Origin: Mesaphorura yosii | Taxonomy: Eukaryota > Arthropoda > Collembola > Poduromorpha > Tullbergiidae | Length of the DNA: 64,000 nucleotides | Direction of reading: 5' to 3' | NCBI GenBank assembly: GCA_009869945.1 | Contig: WIXG01000008.1 | Coordinates: forward strand, 1 to 64,000 | Shown: piece after piece, positions 25,730-38,642 of the stretch | How the letters are laid out: every line of letters starts with the position of its first letter | Numbering within the stretch: position 1 is the stretch's first letter | The notes under the pieces: generated by a model | What the model was told of the DNA's origin: nothing | Seen by the model: only the letters and a program-made list of their open reading frames with translations | Databases searched by the model: none | Position numbers and translations under genes: made by a program

Positions 25730-28042
25730 TGAATTTCTCATGGTTCTTTCTTTCAGCCAGGCAGGCAGTACAAGCCAGGCAACCAAGAACTAAAGCCCAG
25801 GCAGCCTGGCTGTCCGTGGCCGTACTCGTACTCGTGCACTGATGATTCGGATTTGCAAACTAAACCCTTCTTTCCCATTCCCATCTGCATGGCAGGCAGG
25901 CACATTTTGCACTTCGCTTCACCGCTGCTCCTGAATATTATCATGATTATTGTTTGTACAAATAAAGAACGAAGAAGCCTCAATGCTCTTGAGCTTTTAC
26001 TTGTATACAAATACAGCGCAATCAAGATTACTGTGAGGCACAGGCACGGCACGGTGGACGGTGACAGATGCCAGAGAAGAAAATGCAGAATAATGACGAC
26101 GGGATTTGGGTCTCATTCCTCCGTGTCAGCGTGTGGGCTGAGACATAATCACTGCACACGCGTTCAAGTAGCGTGAATTTGCAGATTTGCAGATTTTCAA
26201 TGCCTCATACACTTTACCTGTCACATCCGTTCAATTAAAGAGCTCATTCAATTCATTTTTATAACCATCGACCGGCGTGTTTGCTGATGCCAAACTGCCC
26301 ATGCCGTTTTGTCCCACAATCGTCCATGATCGAGTTTTTGCGCAATACCTTTTCCTTGCTGTTGCCCACAAACAAGCCACGATTCGGAATGGAAGGAATA
26401 GGCGCGGTGATCCGTGGAAATTTCCATTCCGTGAACCATGACTGTACACATAACGAGCAGTGCAACCTGTACGGCCAGCGTGCCGTACCGTGCCATGCCA
26501 TGCCTGGAGTTTGACGTCGACGTGACGAGGTCTTATTAGAATCTTGTACTTGTACGTTGGACATTGTTACAAGGCACTTGTACAAAATAAAAGCAGTCCC
26601 GTCGCGTCGCTCAGTCATTGCCGTTTCTATTGTGTTACTCTAGCAATTGAAATTGACACTTGAAGCTGATGTCTTTGTCAAGGTCGCCGAAGACAGCGTC
26701 ATGGCACATGAATTGGCAAGCTAAATTGTATTGTATTATCGCGAATGACGTTCTTGTTGAATGAACGTTGCATTATGTTACCGTAAATCATGTTACAGTC
26801 TGGCATGGAAGGTAGACTTCGCCTGCTGCTGGTCGAGCCGACGACGTTATGTTGACAGTTTGCGTGTCACCAAGCGCAGGCAGACTCAAGCCCGTCTGTA
26901 CGAATTGCTTTCCATGGTGGACATGAATGAGTGAAATGAAAGCCCATTGCCATTTCATTCATTCATGACAGAATTGCCCAGATGAGCCAGCTAATTACGA
27001 GTCAGCTGTTAACCTGGGCCGGCAGATTGACGGATGCTCAACTGAATGTTTTCAATGAATATTCATTCCATGTTTTGAATCAGAAGAATCAGTTCGCATT
27101 TCATTAACCCGTGAAAATGTGGAAACCAAGATCGTAATGTAACGTAAGCTTGTTGGCTACATTGGTTGGGGTTGAGTCACTTTCCAAGAAGAAAATTGAG
27201 GGCACTCGCCAGCCACCAAGTCTCAAAGTTCAAGGTTGTTCAACTAGCGACAACAGAATTGCAAGTCTAAATATAAATTCAATTAGATTGGAAACATTAC
27301 AATAAACTACGTAGGCCGAAGCCCAGTAAATGCTTGCACGGTCTAATAACTAGATGGAATTGAGGAATTCAGATCTTGATCTCAGTTTCGTGTAAACAAG
27401 CAATTATCTTCTTTTCAATACTTCTGACAACTGAATGACTCCGTCGGAAAGTTTCAGATTTACCCAGCCTCAAATTCAATCCTGTATACTTACTTTTAGT
27501 TACGTAATTGGAAAGTAATGCAACTGGTCGCCTGGCATTTCCTCTTTAAAGTCACAGAAGCCTCAAATATCACATTGTTTGCTCTCCAAAACTGGCTGAG
27601 TGGAAGTGTCACAGCTTTAGTTTGTCGACAGACGTGAGGCACCACGGGTCGAAGAAGAAAAGTGAGCCACATTTACCATTGAATATGAGGAGATTCCTGG
27701 TATCTCCTTTAAGAATTGCTAGTTCGGATCGATTCAAGTCAGACAAAATTGACTCCCAAAGAATCTGCAATTAGCAGATGCAGTCTGAAGTAAAAAAAAA
27801 ATAAGTGATAACTTCATTGAATGGGCTACTTCCGGCTGCTCTCAACTTCCCTACAACTCAGCGGGCCACGCAAGACACGTGAGACACGGCAGCCATGTCT
27901 CACTTGTGCACCAAACTTTGCGGTTGTTCTGCGTAAATGCAACATTCACAATTTTCACAATGCTTCCACAAGTACCTTATCTGCTCTAATGTTACCTGTT
28001 TGGTTTGGATTTAGCCGTAAGCAGGAATTTAAGCTGAATACA

Positions 28043-29484
28043 ATGAGAGCTGGCAGTGAAACAATCTCAACAAACGTGACAGCAATAACATTGTAAGACT
28101 GCTTTCCATTTAGATTTACACATGTTTAGTTCACTGAAATCATTATGTCGAATATTTTGACTACTTGCTAGTGCACAACTTTACATGTTCGTATTTCAGA
28201 ACTGAGTCGCCTGCAACGCCCGGCGACCACTCACAAACTCAGGAGGCTCCGACCTCAAACTGGTTTTCCAAATATGGAGGCATATTATTCGCGCTGTGTG
28301 CAAGCCTGTTTTTCTCCTTGACATTCTTGGACATTAAAATTCTGCAGAAGAGAGGATTTCCACCATTTGGAACCGCATTGCTCTTCAATGCGGGAGTGAT
28401 TTTGCCTGTGGGAATTATAATTGCATTTAATGACCTCGGATTCAGTTTTCGTCGCGACCGATCCACGAAGAAGCGGGGAAAGATATTGAGCGAAATCTGG
28501 CCACTTTCCGACAGTGACAAGAGCAATGTACTCAAAATTCTGACGGTAAAAAACGATCAATTGTTATCCCGATATTAATGAGTAAAAGTGACCATGGCAT
28601 TCGCTTAACTTCACAGCTGCAAGGCATGCTACAAGCTGCATCAGTGGTTTTCCGAGCAAGTTCGCTACAGTACCTGGACGTTGGTGACATGACAGTGATC
28701 GTATTCAGCTCGCCAATACTCACAACGATCATTGCGCATTTTGTCGTTCAAGAGCCATGTGGAGTCATCTTCATATTTATCGCCGTATATACATTCGGTG
28801 GAGTGGTGCTCATTACAAAGCCACCGCTGCTGGTTGGGGGCAAGGAGTTTGATAGCGACCATTTGGTAAGGGCATTAGTCGTATTCTGAGTTCCTTTCAG
28901 CTTTCCAGCAAGTGTCCAAATGTATTGCATGTCCTAATTCCGTAGATTGGAATTGGACTCGCATGCGGCGCCCTGATTTGTCTCTCCATGAAATTCGTCG
29001 TGACCAGAAAGATTCAAAAGTCAAACGTGTTCCTGATGACACTGTTCTTAGGCACGACTGGTTTTATAGTTTCACTCCTCTTGCACCTGATATTCGAGGA
29101 TTTTGCTTCAATTATTCCGAAAAACTGGACAGAAGTTCTTCTCGTATTTGGATTGTTCGGGGCATTTTGTTCCATTGCAAGCATCAACAAAGCTCTAAAG
29201 ATGGAAAACGCTGGCCCAGTGGCACTGGTCCGGTCCTTGGATGTATTGTTCGCATTCATACTCCAGTACCTGTTCCTGAACGTGGTGCCAGATCTGCTAA
29301 GGTAAAACTTTTCGCCTGATGCAATAATAGTCGTATATCATTTAAACAATGATTAATCTCACTGACTGACCTTAACAGTGCGGGCGGTGCAATTATTGTC
29401 GTAAGTGGTGTACTGACCGTTGGCCTACGAAAATGGCTGCTTTCAACGAAGTATGGGCAAGATCGTTGTGGATTCTGCGAGTAA
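28043..29484 (+). CDS. SLC35G1-like multipass transporter (EamA/DMT), copy 1, 368 aa
   Basis: Five exons: 28043-28092, 28200-28545, 28617-28865, 28946-29301, 29379-29484 (1107 bases, all phases consistent). After a short polar N terminus the protein has about ten hydrophobic segments in two EamA-type halves: the first begins KYGGILFALCASLFFSLTF, and the second follows the exon 4 start IGIGLACGALICLSMKFVV. The segments SSLQYLDVGDMTVIVFSSP and KPPLLVGG match the SLC35G1 group of the drug/metabolite transporter superfamily. The mammalian relative is an ER/plasma-membrane protein reported to act with STIM1; the substrate is unknown. It forms a tandem pair with the gene at 31163 and shares every downstream intron position with it. 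Confidence 0.82.
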
Positions 29485-31162
29485 ATTGAAGGAGGCCATT
29501 TAATTATGACAACGTACTAGTTCTTAAACTATCTTGACACGTCAGTCATCCCTTTATTAACTTCTTTAGGAGAATATTGTAGTTAACTTAAATAGGACTT
29601 AGATCTCGCAGAAAACGTTCCTACAGGCAAAGGATATTGACTGATGCAGACCTGGACTATGCTTACGACAGAACTTCGCGTGTTTGGACGCTTATTTCCA
29701 TTACGGCCCGTCACCAAACAGCACATAGGATGCAGTCTATGCCAATTCCATTGATTTGACTCTGACAGCTGAGCTTGACACCTGAGGTGGATGTCTTTGT
29801 GAAGGTTGTACAAGATGCCATTGCATCAGGCAAATTTATAATCCAGACACGTTCAGGTCATGCTTCATTATCATGTAACGAATCAAGGCGACTGAATTTT
29901 TGACTCACAAAGCTGGAGTTATTCACATTTAATACCGTCACCAAGTCAGTCATAAGCTTATAATAATGTTAACTGAGAGTAATAAAGTATAGTTAGTGAT
30001 AGTGGGACAGTAAGCAAAGTCATAAAGATTCTAAAGATGCCCATCGCGAATGTCGTTCTATTTACCATTCCACGTGCAATAATTAATGCCTGCAATGAAT
30101 AATCAATCATGCAATTGCTTTGGTTGCAGTCTGGATGGAAGCTCGGTGACTGCAGCTGTCGCCAATACTGTTGCGTAAACTTACTCATAATGCTGCTGTT
30201 CATACTTCGGATTACCATAAATGAAAAAAGGGCATGTGCACGTGAAGGCAAGCTGACATCACAACTGCACGGGTCTTTGGAAAGGCCAAATCACAAATAA
30301 CTGCTGCGAGGTCGAAATATAAATTCTCATTAGTTCAGCTTTGGCATTCTCTATGAACCTTCGACGTGACAGTAAGGAAATGCGAAGTATACAATGTGTA
30401 ATTAAGGAACAGAGAACCTTCTGCATCGTGTTAGCAAGTGCAAACTGGAATGGACTTCCTGTCCAATGTCAGAGAAGCCAACCAGGAACCAGGAGTACAG
30501 CTGAAATATCAAAACTGCTAAATTTACATACATTTCTACGGTCAAGCGAGTCAGGTCAGGGTTCGTACAAAAATTCTTAGAAGTGATTAATGGCCGCCGA
30601 TTTCAGTGTAGCGCTGCTTTCAGCGTTAAGTCCTCACGGTTGTGGGACTTAGAACTAGAGAAACTGTGAACTCCTCGATGATGTAAAGTGCATATATCAG
30701 GTCGTGGTTCAAATGAGCCTGATACGTGTTAATGATCGCCATCAGTCGTGCTTTCGACGCTTCAAGTTCTTGTCAATTACCACAAAACCTTTTTTAAAAA
30801 CTCCTCGACGCACGTCTGCTTGGTGTTCCTAGTGTATGATTGGCACAGTAATCATTAACGACTTCTGCAATCATTTTCTTGCACTAGAAAGTAGCTACTG
30901 AATATAACGCAACGGTCAACAGATTGAAAAACAAGTTTTTGAGTATTAAAGCAAGTGACAATGCTAATATCTTGTGTTGCGCATAAAGAGCAAAAGGTGA
31001 TTTGACATCTGACTACATTGTCGAACTGACCTCCCCAGCATCAACTTCATTTACGAAGATCAAATCAGCACGCTTGGTTTGGCTGTGTGCAGGTTGACAA
31101 TCGCCTTCATCCGATTCTAATTGAATAATCCACTCTTCTTTGCTGCAAATGCTGCCACTGCC
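29485..31162. other. Intergenic between the tandem transporters
   Basis: No gene seen. An AATAAA at 29981-29986 is the likely poly(A) signal of copy 1, about 0.5 kb past its stop. Open frames such as 29583-29813 and 29958-30251 on the minus strand are unsupported. Confidence 0.4.
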
Positions 31163-32732
31163 ATGTCGCACGTGAACGGAAACGAACCTTCTGGACGTTC
31201 AGGGTGAGTCCCTGACATATATATGCAGTCCCGGCAATCCGGCTCCAGTTTGAGTAACTAGCTATTTTCTGATTGATTTGACTCTAGTCGGCAAGAAGAG
31301 TACCGACTGAGTACGATAGCGGCCAGCAATGACACAATCGTGACAACGACAACAATGTAAGAGAACAACGCACTCAACGTGAAGTCAAGACGAACTCATT
31401 AAAAAGTTATTAAGCTAAATTTTACAACTGGAACGTGTGTTTGCTTTAAATCATGCCGCTATTTCAGTACCGAAGCCCCAACATCGCCGAAAGATGCACA
31501 AACGCCAAGTCAGAATGGTCAGAAACAAGCCGTCTCATGGTGTGCCATGTACGAGAAATATGGAGGAATATTCTTCGCGTTATCAGCAAGTGTATTTTTC
31601 TCTCTCACGTTCCTTGATATCAAAATTCTACAGAAGAGAGGATTCAAGCCATTTGGAGCTGCATTACTCTTCAATGTCGGGGTGATTTTACTAACCGGAA
31701 TCATGATCGCATTTCATGACCTCAGAATTCGTTTCGGGTGCAGCAGAGCCGCGGATAAACAGGAAACAAGTCTTTGTGAGATATGGCCGCTGTCAGACCA
31801 TGGAAAACGAACTACTCTGAAATTCCTCACGGTGAGACATTTCGAATTCATTGAGAGAGAACGATTAATGGCTTGAACGCGTGGACTCTTTCAGCTTCAA
31901 GGCATACTGCAGGCGGCATCGGTTGTGTTTCGAGCATGCTCGCTCCAGTATCTGGACGTTGGTGACATGACCGTAATCGTGTTCAGTTCTCCAATCCTCA
32001 CGACCATCATCGCTCATTTTGTCGTCCAAGAACCATGCGGACTCATCTTCGGGTTGATTGCCATATACACTTTCTGTGGAGTGGTACTCATTACGAAACC
32101 GCCCTTGTTCGTTGGAGGAAAGGAATTTGATAGCCTCCATTTGGTAGGGAATTTGATAGCAGCTAAGGAAACGTCTGGTTGCAACTTGTTACGTAAATCT
32201 TATCTTCATAGATTGGAATTGGGCTCGCAACCGGCGCTCTGATTTGTCTCTCCATGAAATTCGTCGTGACTAGAAAGATTCAAAAGTCAAACGTGTTTCT
32301 GATGACTTTATTTTTGGGCACATCGGGGTTTGTTGTTTCGCTCCCTTTGTATCTCATATTTGAGGACTGGGGCACCATCATTCCGAAAGACTCGACTGAA
32401 ATTCTACTAGTGCTCGGGTTATTCGGGGCATTTTTTTCGATTGCGACCATAAACAAAGCTTTGAAGATGGAAAACGCCGGGCCTGTTGCACTTGTGCGCT
32501 CTTTGGATGTGCTCTTCGCATTTCTACTCCAGTATCTCTTCCTGAACGTAGTGCCAGACTTAGTCAGGTGAGGCCTTATTGCGTAATGTCACTTAAAACA
32601 GTACTTAATTATATTGTCCTTTACAGCTCAGCGGGCGCAATTATTGTCGTCAGTGGTGTTTTGGCCGTCGGTCTGCGAAAATGGCTGCTTTCTGCAAAGT
32701 ATGGGCAAACCCACTGCGGATTTTGTGAATAG
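31163..32732 (+). CDS. SLC35G1-like multipass transporter, copy 2, 394 aa
   Basis: Six exons: 31163-31203, 31288-31356, 31468-31831, 31895-32143, 32212-32567, 32627-32732 (1185 bases). Exons 4-6 have exactly the lengths of exons 3-5 of copy 1 (249, 356, 106), and the protein is very similar from KYGG onward. It differs at the N terminus, where an extra small exon lengthens the polar cytosolic tail (Thr/Ser-rich, then NGQKQAVSWCAMYEKYGG). Both copies end with a short Cys-containing tail (CGFCE). The reading frame is intact throughout, so both tandem copies are probably functional. Function as for copy 1: a membrane transporter-like protein of unknown substrate. Confidence 0.82.
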
Positions 32733-33312
32733 AGTGCGATAGTCACTTACAACCGCTTACAGCTTCAAGAATATTATCACCTAACAAAATGAAATTCCAA
32801 CTCAAACTATAGAATCTCTTATTTGCACTTGCCAGTACGATCACGAGTATGGGTTGGAAATTCTAGATTTCTTACCACTCCAGATTTCACCGCCGGGAGA
32901 ACGCGCGTGAGAATGAAGCAGACCACGAGTGAATAGGTCATTGTCAGTTTCTCAAAGGAGCAATCAATTACTCAAGTAGCTTGAGTATAATTCAAAATTT
33001 TAATCTTTGAGTGCCTTTAGACTCACGGAGTTATGACCTCATTTGTTTGTCCAGTTAATTTGTTTTCGTATTCAATTAACAATTGAGCAGTATGTCTGGC
33101 CCACACTGCCCATTCATATCACAAATGACCTCATTTGCAATGGCGGCTTGTGTCTCACCATCCCTCGGACGCGCCCCGAGGTCGACTCCGGAAATGCAGA
33201 TCTAGATTTTCAACTTGTTCATTGATTTTTTAAATATGAAAAATTGTGTTTTGCATGAGTAATTGCAATAAGAAATTCTTACAGCTGAAGCACTATAGGG
33301 TATAAATAGTAC
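32733..33312. other. Intergenic, tail-to-tail with the peritrophin gene
   Basis: No gene seen. The frame at 33043-33225 has no support. The region holds the unidentified 3' end of transporter copy 2. Confidence 0.4.
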
Positions 33313-33318
33313 TTTATT
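33313..33318 (-). terminator. Poly(A) signal of the peritrophin gene
   Basis: TTTATT on plus (AATAAA on minus), about 60 bases past the stop at 33380. Confidence 0.6.
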
Positions 33319-33379
33319 GAATACCGGCATGGAAAACATGGAACAATGTAATTGGGATATACTGATACACACCTAATTC

Positions 33380-33750
33380 CTAGAATTTCCTATCCTCAGC
33401 CTTCTCTTCGCTGCGACATTCACAATGTGGGAAAGTGTTGGGTAAAACACAAGTCGTCTCTTCCTGACACCAGATAAGGGTACTTGCGCACGGCATTGGG
33501 ATGGGTGTGCCGTTTGAGCACTCGTAGTAAGTGGAGCAATTGGTTGGGTTCGGGTGAAATACTGGAAATTCATGGTCTGGAAATGGACATTCTGGCAAGT
33601 CTCGTGGGTTTGCAACCTGTGTGGGCGTAGAATGTTTAAACGTTGCCCAATTGACTTCGAAAAATTTCGTCTTACCGATTTCGCCTGGATAAAAAGGACT
33701 GTCAGCGCAACAGTGCAGCAAAAAACGATGGTTGCGTTAATTGGCTTCAT
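33380..33750 (-). CDS. Secreted single-domain chitin-binding (peritrophin-A, CBM14) protein, 103 aa
   Basis: Two exons, 33750-33676 (25 codons) and 33616-33380 (79 codons with stop), phase 0, intron of 59 bases with GTAAGA and CACACAG ends. Exon 1 is a signal peptide (TIVFCCTVALTVLFIQA). Exon 2 is one chitin-binding type-2 domain: Cys in LPECPF, then NPTNCSTYYECSNGTP with the conserved Cys-x5-Cys and aromatic Tyr residues, PCASTLIWCQEETTCVLP and HCEC. The family binds chitin in cuticle or peritrophic matrix outside the cell. A TATAAAA box at 33852-33845, about 95 bases upstream of the ATG, fits a highly expressed short-UTR gene. A broken paralogue lies 0.85 kb upstream. Confidence 0.85.
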
Positions 33751-33844
33751 TGTATCAATAAGTTCAGGGCTGAGGTGTCAGTTAGTTTGAGGTTTCACTG
33801 AATTTCAACTTAGATTTGATTCAAACCTCTTTGAAATCGTTTGA

Positions 33845-33852
33845 TTTTTATA
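33845..33852 (-). promoter_or_regulatory. TATA box of the peritrophin gene
   Basis: TATAAAAA on the minus strand, about 95 bases upstream of the start codon, implying a 5' UTR of roughly 65 bases. Confidence 0.55.
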
Positions 33853-34602
33853 CCCAATACACTTTTCTCTTGAAACTCAATAACTGTCGTTGACGCATTA
33901 ACGTTTGCCGACCTTAGCATTCAATCAATTATAGATCTCTTATCACTTGTTTACTTCATTGAAGAGGATGCGGAATTTAATTCAAACCCTGCATTTGAAC
34001 TTCGAATTTCGAAATGATTTTACGCAGCATGGCGTCCTATGGACCTATAATCCTCTTGGAAAACCAATATTTACTCAGATACTTGAAATTAATTCGCAGA
34101 ATTACATTGCATTGGTCCATAGGCTCATTTCAAAATTAGTATCAAAACAGCAAAAAGCCCAATACATTCGTCCGTACCAATTTAATCAGTGTTACAACTT
34201 TGGGCTATTTGCCAAGCACGGGCGCACGGCGGCTGCGTCTCGTTTAACTTATGACGCATTCTGTGATAATGCGACACGATGGAACCGCTCACAAATGGTA
34301 AATCTCTTATAGAAGTACGACTGGTCGTTCTAAAATGTGCATGAAGTCGAATAAGATGTTAACCATCATCAATTGTTTGAAACATAAGTTCGATGCTTTA
34401 ACCAGAATATTAATTTCTGAAGGAGATTCATGAATCCTGAGTCGAATCTCTTGATTTAGACTTGCTTCAAGGCTTTATATGATTTTCAAGCAATCTTTAT
34501 TTTCATGTTCCGCATAAAAGGGTTAAGAAATTTGGTGTACCTATTAAATGTGATGGCCGTGTAATAAGTAATAGAACCGATAGCGACAAGAAGAGCCTTG
34601 GA
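33853..34602. other. Upstream region of the peritrophin gene
   Basis: No gene seen; the plus frame at 33947-34312 (121 codons, non-ATG-like context, no domain) is considered chance. Confidence 0.4.
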
Positions 34603-34936
34603 TTAAACGATGCAAGGATTCGATGGATCCTCGTAATCGCAAGTTCCTAGCTCTTGCTCCAAACCTGGTTGCGTGGGCAGTTCATCAGGATTGGAGTTCC
34701 GTTGGAGCATTCGTAATACCGGCTGCAGTCTGTTGGGTCAGGAAAATTTTCCAAATACTGGAAACTCCAGGTCTTGGGCTGGACAGGTTGAATGCGAGGA
34801 TTGTGTGGAAGTGAAACCTGAGCAGGCATAACAGCACAATCAGTCAGTCAACCAGTCACTGTACTCCTTACTACTTTGGATTTCGCCATCAACACGACCA
34901 TCCTAATAATAAAGGAGACAGCAATTGTGTTTTCAT
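34603..34936 (-). pseudogene. Broken paralogue of the peritrophin-A gene
   Basis: Same two-exon plan as the intact copy: exon 1 34936-34872 and exon 2 34817-34603, intron with GTAAGG and CTCAG ends. Exon 1 starts MKTQLLSPLL but needs a frame change to reach the conserved AKS end. Exon 2 keeps FQYLENFPDPTDCSRYYEC and CSNGTP, then hits a stop after QVWSKS (34647-34649). A one-base shift reopens the frame and restores the expected Cys pair (TCDYEDPSNPC) before a TAA at 34603-34605. The first domain Cys (LPECPF in the paralogue) is also lost (QPVQP). Two frameshifts plus a lost disulphide partner argue for a pseudogene; sequencing error cannot explain the Cys loss. Confidence 0.7.
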
Positions 34937-35921
34937 CTTGAACTTTCTTGAAACTCGAGTTCTAAAAAGGTACAAGTGAAATGTAAATGAAAACCAATGG
35001 TAAAGATTATGAAAGTGAAGGGTCGAATTGAAACTGATGTTGAACTGCATAAATGTTGCATGTTTTATGCAAGTCCTTAATTTTCTCAAGCATTGCTCCA
35101 AAACAAGGGGATCATGACCGTTTATCGAAAGAGTCACCGCCGAGGCGAACCCAAAAGAAATGTCTGGCGTAAGAAAACTTCATGCAGGCAAAATTGCGCT
35201 GAATGCAATGGCTTAGTGTAACTGCCACAGTTCCATGTTTATCGCACCTTATCTTTCTTATCAATACTATTCGTCCTCGTTCATACCCAAAGCCGACTCA
35301 TGATCGTACGGAAATCCCACCCCAGCGGCTCAAGCACCATCACTTCGTCAGAAAATGCGACGCGATATTTCAGTATTTCTTGGAAATCATGATTCACTTC
35401 ATTGCAATAATTGTACGCCGCAATGATAAACTACGCTATATTACACATCTCATGACTTCAAAAAGTTTAACAAGTGATACGAACAGCATCATGGGGAGTA
35501 ATGCAGAAGCAAAGAGGATCAACAAGGAAGAGGGTCCTCAGGAAGACATTGGTCGATAAGGCAAGAAGGCGCACGCACTAAAATAGACGTCAATGAGACC
35601 GAATGTAGCAATGACCCTATTGTCAATTAGAATTTTGTTTTATTCACCGAATTGTTAAAATTTTGTTTCAAATAAATAACAAAGTACGAGTTTTCATCAG
35701 TAAATCAATATTAACTCACCTGTCATTTTGTATTAAAAACTTTAAAAATGGATTCAACAATCAACGTGTGATAAAATTACGGTTAGTTGAACACATTTAA
35801 ACGGGAAAAGTGAAACAAACGGAAAATTAAGCATTAATCTGCACGGAAAGAACGGATAAACACTAGACTCTTCCACACATTCAGGAATTCTCTTAGCCGC
35901 TAATGTAACTAATGCTGGGTC
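34937..35921. other. Intergenic with a doubtful ORF and the DDX6 3' UTR
   Basis: A plus frame of about 118 codons (35203-35559) is open but has no recognisable domain, and its first half reads like non-coding DNA; I leave it uncalled. AATAAA on plus near 35671 and on minus at 35639-35644 are both present; the latter probably serves the DDX6 gene, about 280 bases past its stop. Confidence 0.4.
35639..35644 (-). terminator. Poly(A) signal of the DDX6-type helicase gene
   Basis: TTTATT on plus is AATAAA on minus, about 280 bases downstream of the stop codon at 35922-35924. Confidence 0.5.
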
Positions 35922-37634
35922 TTACTTTCTACCTTGATTACCTCCAACAGCCAACATATTGGTTGCACCAACGTAGAGTGCTTTGTCAACTTCTCTTGGA
36001 ATGGGAATAATCTCCGTGTTCAGTTCATGCTCAACTCTATGAATATGCTCACGATCGCCCTCAGTAATCAAATTGATGGCAAGTCCTACCTGGCCAAATC
36101 GACCAGAACGTCCAATGCGATGTAAATAAACGTCAGGGGTTTTTGGAAAATCGAAGTTGATGACCACGTTAACAGCTTGAACATCGATTCCTCGATTGAA
36201 CAAGTCGGAGGAAACCAGATTTCTGCAGTGCCCGTTGCGAAAGTGGTGAAACACACGATTGCGGTCAGCTTGCTTCATTTTGGAGTGTATGTAGAAGCAT
36301 GAGTAACCCAACTCGGTGATTTTCTTGGCCAGCAACTCAACACGTTGCGTTGTATTGCAGAATATGATGGCTTGATTAATATCCAATCTGGAGAAAAGTG
36401 TGTTCAGGCAATGAACCTTCTGGCGTTCTGGTACAAAGGCGTAGTATTGAGTGATGCCCTTCAGGGTCAGTTCATCCATAAGATTGATCTTGTCTGTGAA
36501 GATGTGATGTTGTCTCTAAAAATGAAAGCGAAGAAATAAATAGATCATACTAGCGAAGCTGCGATAAAAATTGTCCTGTTGCCAATATTGTTCTCTTACC
36601 AGAAAAGAATCCACAATGACAGGAAATGTTGCCGAAAACAAAAGGGTCTGCCTGTCCTTGGGCAGAAATGAAAGAACTTGATTAATCGTAGTCATATTGG
36701 TCAGTAATTTATCCGCTTCATCCAATACAACCATTTTACAGGCGTCCATTTTGCACACGCGATTCCTCATCAAATCCACTATGCGTCCTGGGGTAGCCAC
36801 GATCACGTGTACGTTTTGGAGAACGCGAATGATGTCATCCTTCAGCCCAGTGCCACTGGTGGTCACCATTATTTTCAGCCCTGTGATATGCTTCGAAAGA
36901 TTAGTACAAACCTGTGACACTTGCAATGCGAGCTCTCTTGACGGAACCACAATAAGAGCCTGAATCGAATTCACATTGATGTCAACTTTTTGAAGCACAG
37001 GAATGGCATATGCTCCTGTTTTTCCAGTTCCATTTTTAGCGCGTGCCATGATGTTTCGACCACGCAGAGCTAGAGGAATAGCTTGTTCTTGTATTGGGCT
37101 TGGTTCTTCCCATCCCATTTCAAATACTCCACGCTTAAGATCAGTTCTGAGGCCAAACTCCTGGAACTCCTTTCCTTGGCGATTAGTGATATCAGCTGTA
37201 CGAAAGTCGTCTTTCGGTGGTAACATTACACCAGCCATGCCTCCTTCTGACGTCCTGCAGAATTCTTGGCGGTCTTGAATAGGAGCTGTCGTGTTGCTTT
37301 CGCCAAAGCCACTTTCTGGACATTTTGGAGCGCCATTTTTCCAAGTTTTTTCAGTCGGCACTGGTGCAGAAGAGCTTGATTTGGCTTCCCCATTTCCTCT
37401 CAATGCCTGACCAACAACTCCAGCACTGTGTCTAATATCTGTATACGGTGTTGTAATTGGTAACAGCAATGCAGGACACAATGGCAGTGACGCGTTAAGG
37501 CTAGCTTGACTTTCTTCGTGTGAGTTGTTCGGTGGACCGGGCGCAGCAGAATGGGTATCCACATAACCACCATTATCATGGCTTGTTTGCCAGGTCAGAA
37601 TGCGATTTGTCCAAATTTGCCGAAAGTAATTCAT
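35922..37634 (-). CDS. DDX6 (me31B): DEAD-box RNA helicase DDX6/Me31B/Dhh1, 542 aa, 2 exons
   Basis: Exons 37634-36600 (345 codons) and 36515-35922 (198 codons with stop), phase 0, intron 84 bases. All helicase motifs are present: Q motif [14 protein letters not shown] (174-187), I AKNGTGKT (199-206), Ia PSRELA (231-236), Ib TPGR (281-284), II DEAD (305-308), III SAT (334-336), V RGID (453-456), [10 protein letters not shown] (477-484). The C-terminal lobe segments [11 protein letters not shown] and [13 protein letters not shown] are diagnostic of the DDX6 group. In P-bodies these proteins repress translation and couple deadenylation to decapping. The first 150 residues are low-complexity and poorly conserved, longer than in the usual orthologue. 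The gene is head-to-head with PWP1, 1.0 kb apart. Confidence 0.93.
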
Positions 37635-38642
37635 TGTCTAGAAACAATACAGTCATAGTCATACAGATTACACATAATTACAGTCAGTACCATTCGGAGT
37701 TGATTCAGTTCACTCAAGAACTGTTTTATTACCTTTACTGGCAAGCGTGATAGCAGAACTTCTCCCTTATGACTTCTAGTCTAGCTTTCTCACATTTTCA
37801 CCAGCTAGTTGGAATAAAGTAGAAAGTAAATTGCGGCGAATATCAAAATATGCCTGGTGGGTGGACGACAATCTGTTTCGATCTGGGATTTTGCTGCCCC
37901 ACACAATAGTTTGTTGATGATTTTCGACAGAATTTGAGTTACACGTATTATCAGTAGCTAATGAAGCTGAACGTAGTTTAATTAATTCTCGCTTTTCGGC
38001 TCCAGCTCCTCACTTAATAACTTCACGTTGCGTTGCGTGTCCGAATGTGACTGAGTCGAGTCCATCAAACGGGTTCTAAAACCTCCATGCCATGCCTGGA
38101 CTAGGTACTTTAGAACTAGAATGAACGAATGCCACTACTTTGTACATGTGCGCAGGAATTTAGAGAAGTTAGAATGCCAATTGAAAAGCTATCAGCTTTC
38201 ATAAATATGAACTTTACCATGCTCGAATGTTAAAACCGTGCTGCTTCCCAACTGCCTCACATACATGCACCGCTTCAGGTATGGTGCCCATTAAGACGGC
38301 AAACCTGAACCTGAAACAATGAATGCAACAATGAATTTAAGACTGATCATTAGTGTTTGATGCAGTTGATTGAGACGTGCGACGCATCGGTTTCGGATTG
38401 AGACTGACAAAAAAGAGGAACGGTTGAACATCAGTTCAGGAAGTTCGAATATGAATTGCGTTCAACACGTTCAGAGGTTCAGCCAACCAACAACGTTAGA
38501 CAACACCAGACGGTTTCAAACAGCACGTGCTCAGGCTTCAGCCAACTTATCTACACGTTAACAATTAATCTGTTGATTGCTGGCAGGAACCCTTGTTCGG
38601 ATCCGAATCCGATCCGAGAAACAATTTAGGTTCACTCTTCAA
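37635..38642. promoter_or_regulatory. 1.0-kb divergent intergenic region between DDX6 and PWP1
   Basis: The two housekeeping genes are transcribed away from each other, so this interval should contain both promoters. No TATA box stands out and no gene is seen. Confidence 0.4.

Noticed and set aside
35203..35559. 118-codon plus-strand ORF between the peritrophin pseudogene and DDX6
   Set aside because: No family, no signal peptide and no splice partner; the AATAAA near 35671 alone is not enough.
36515..36600. Possible frameshift between the two helicase halves
   Set aside because: Explained by an ordinary 84-base GT-AG intron joining in phase 0 with all helicase motifs continuous.
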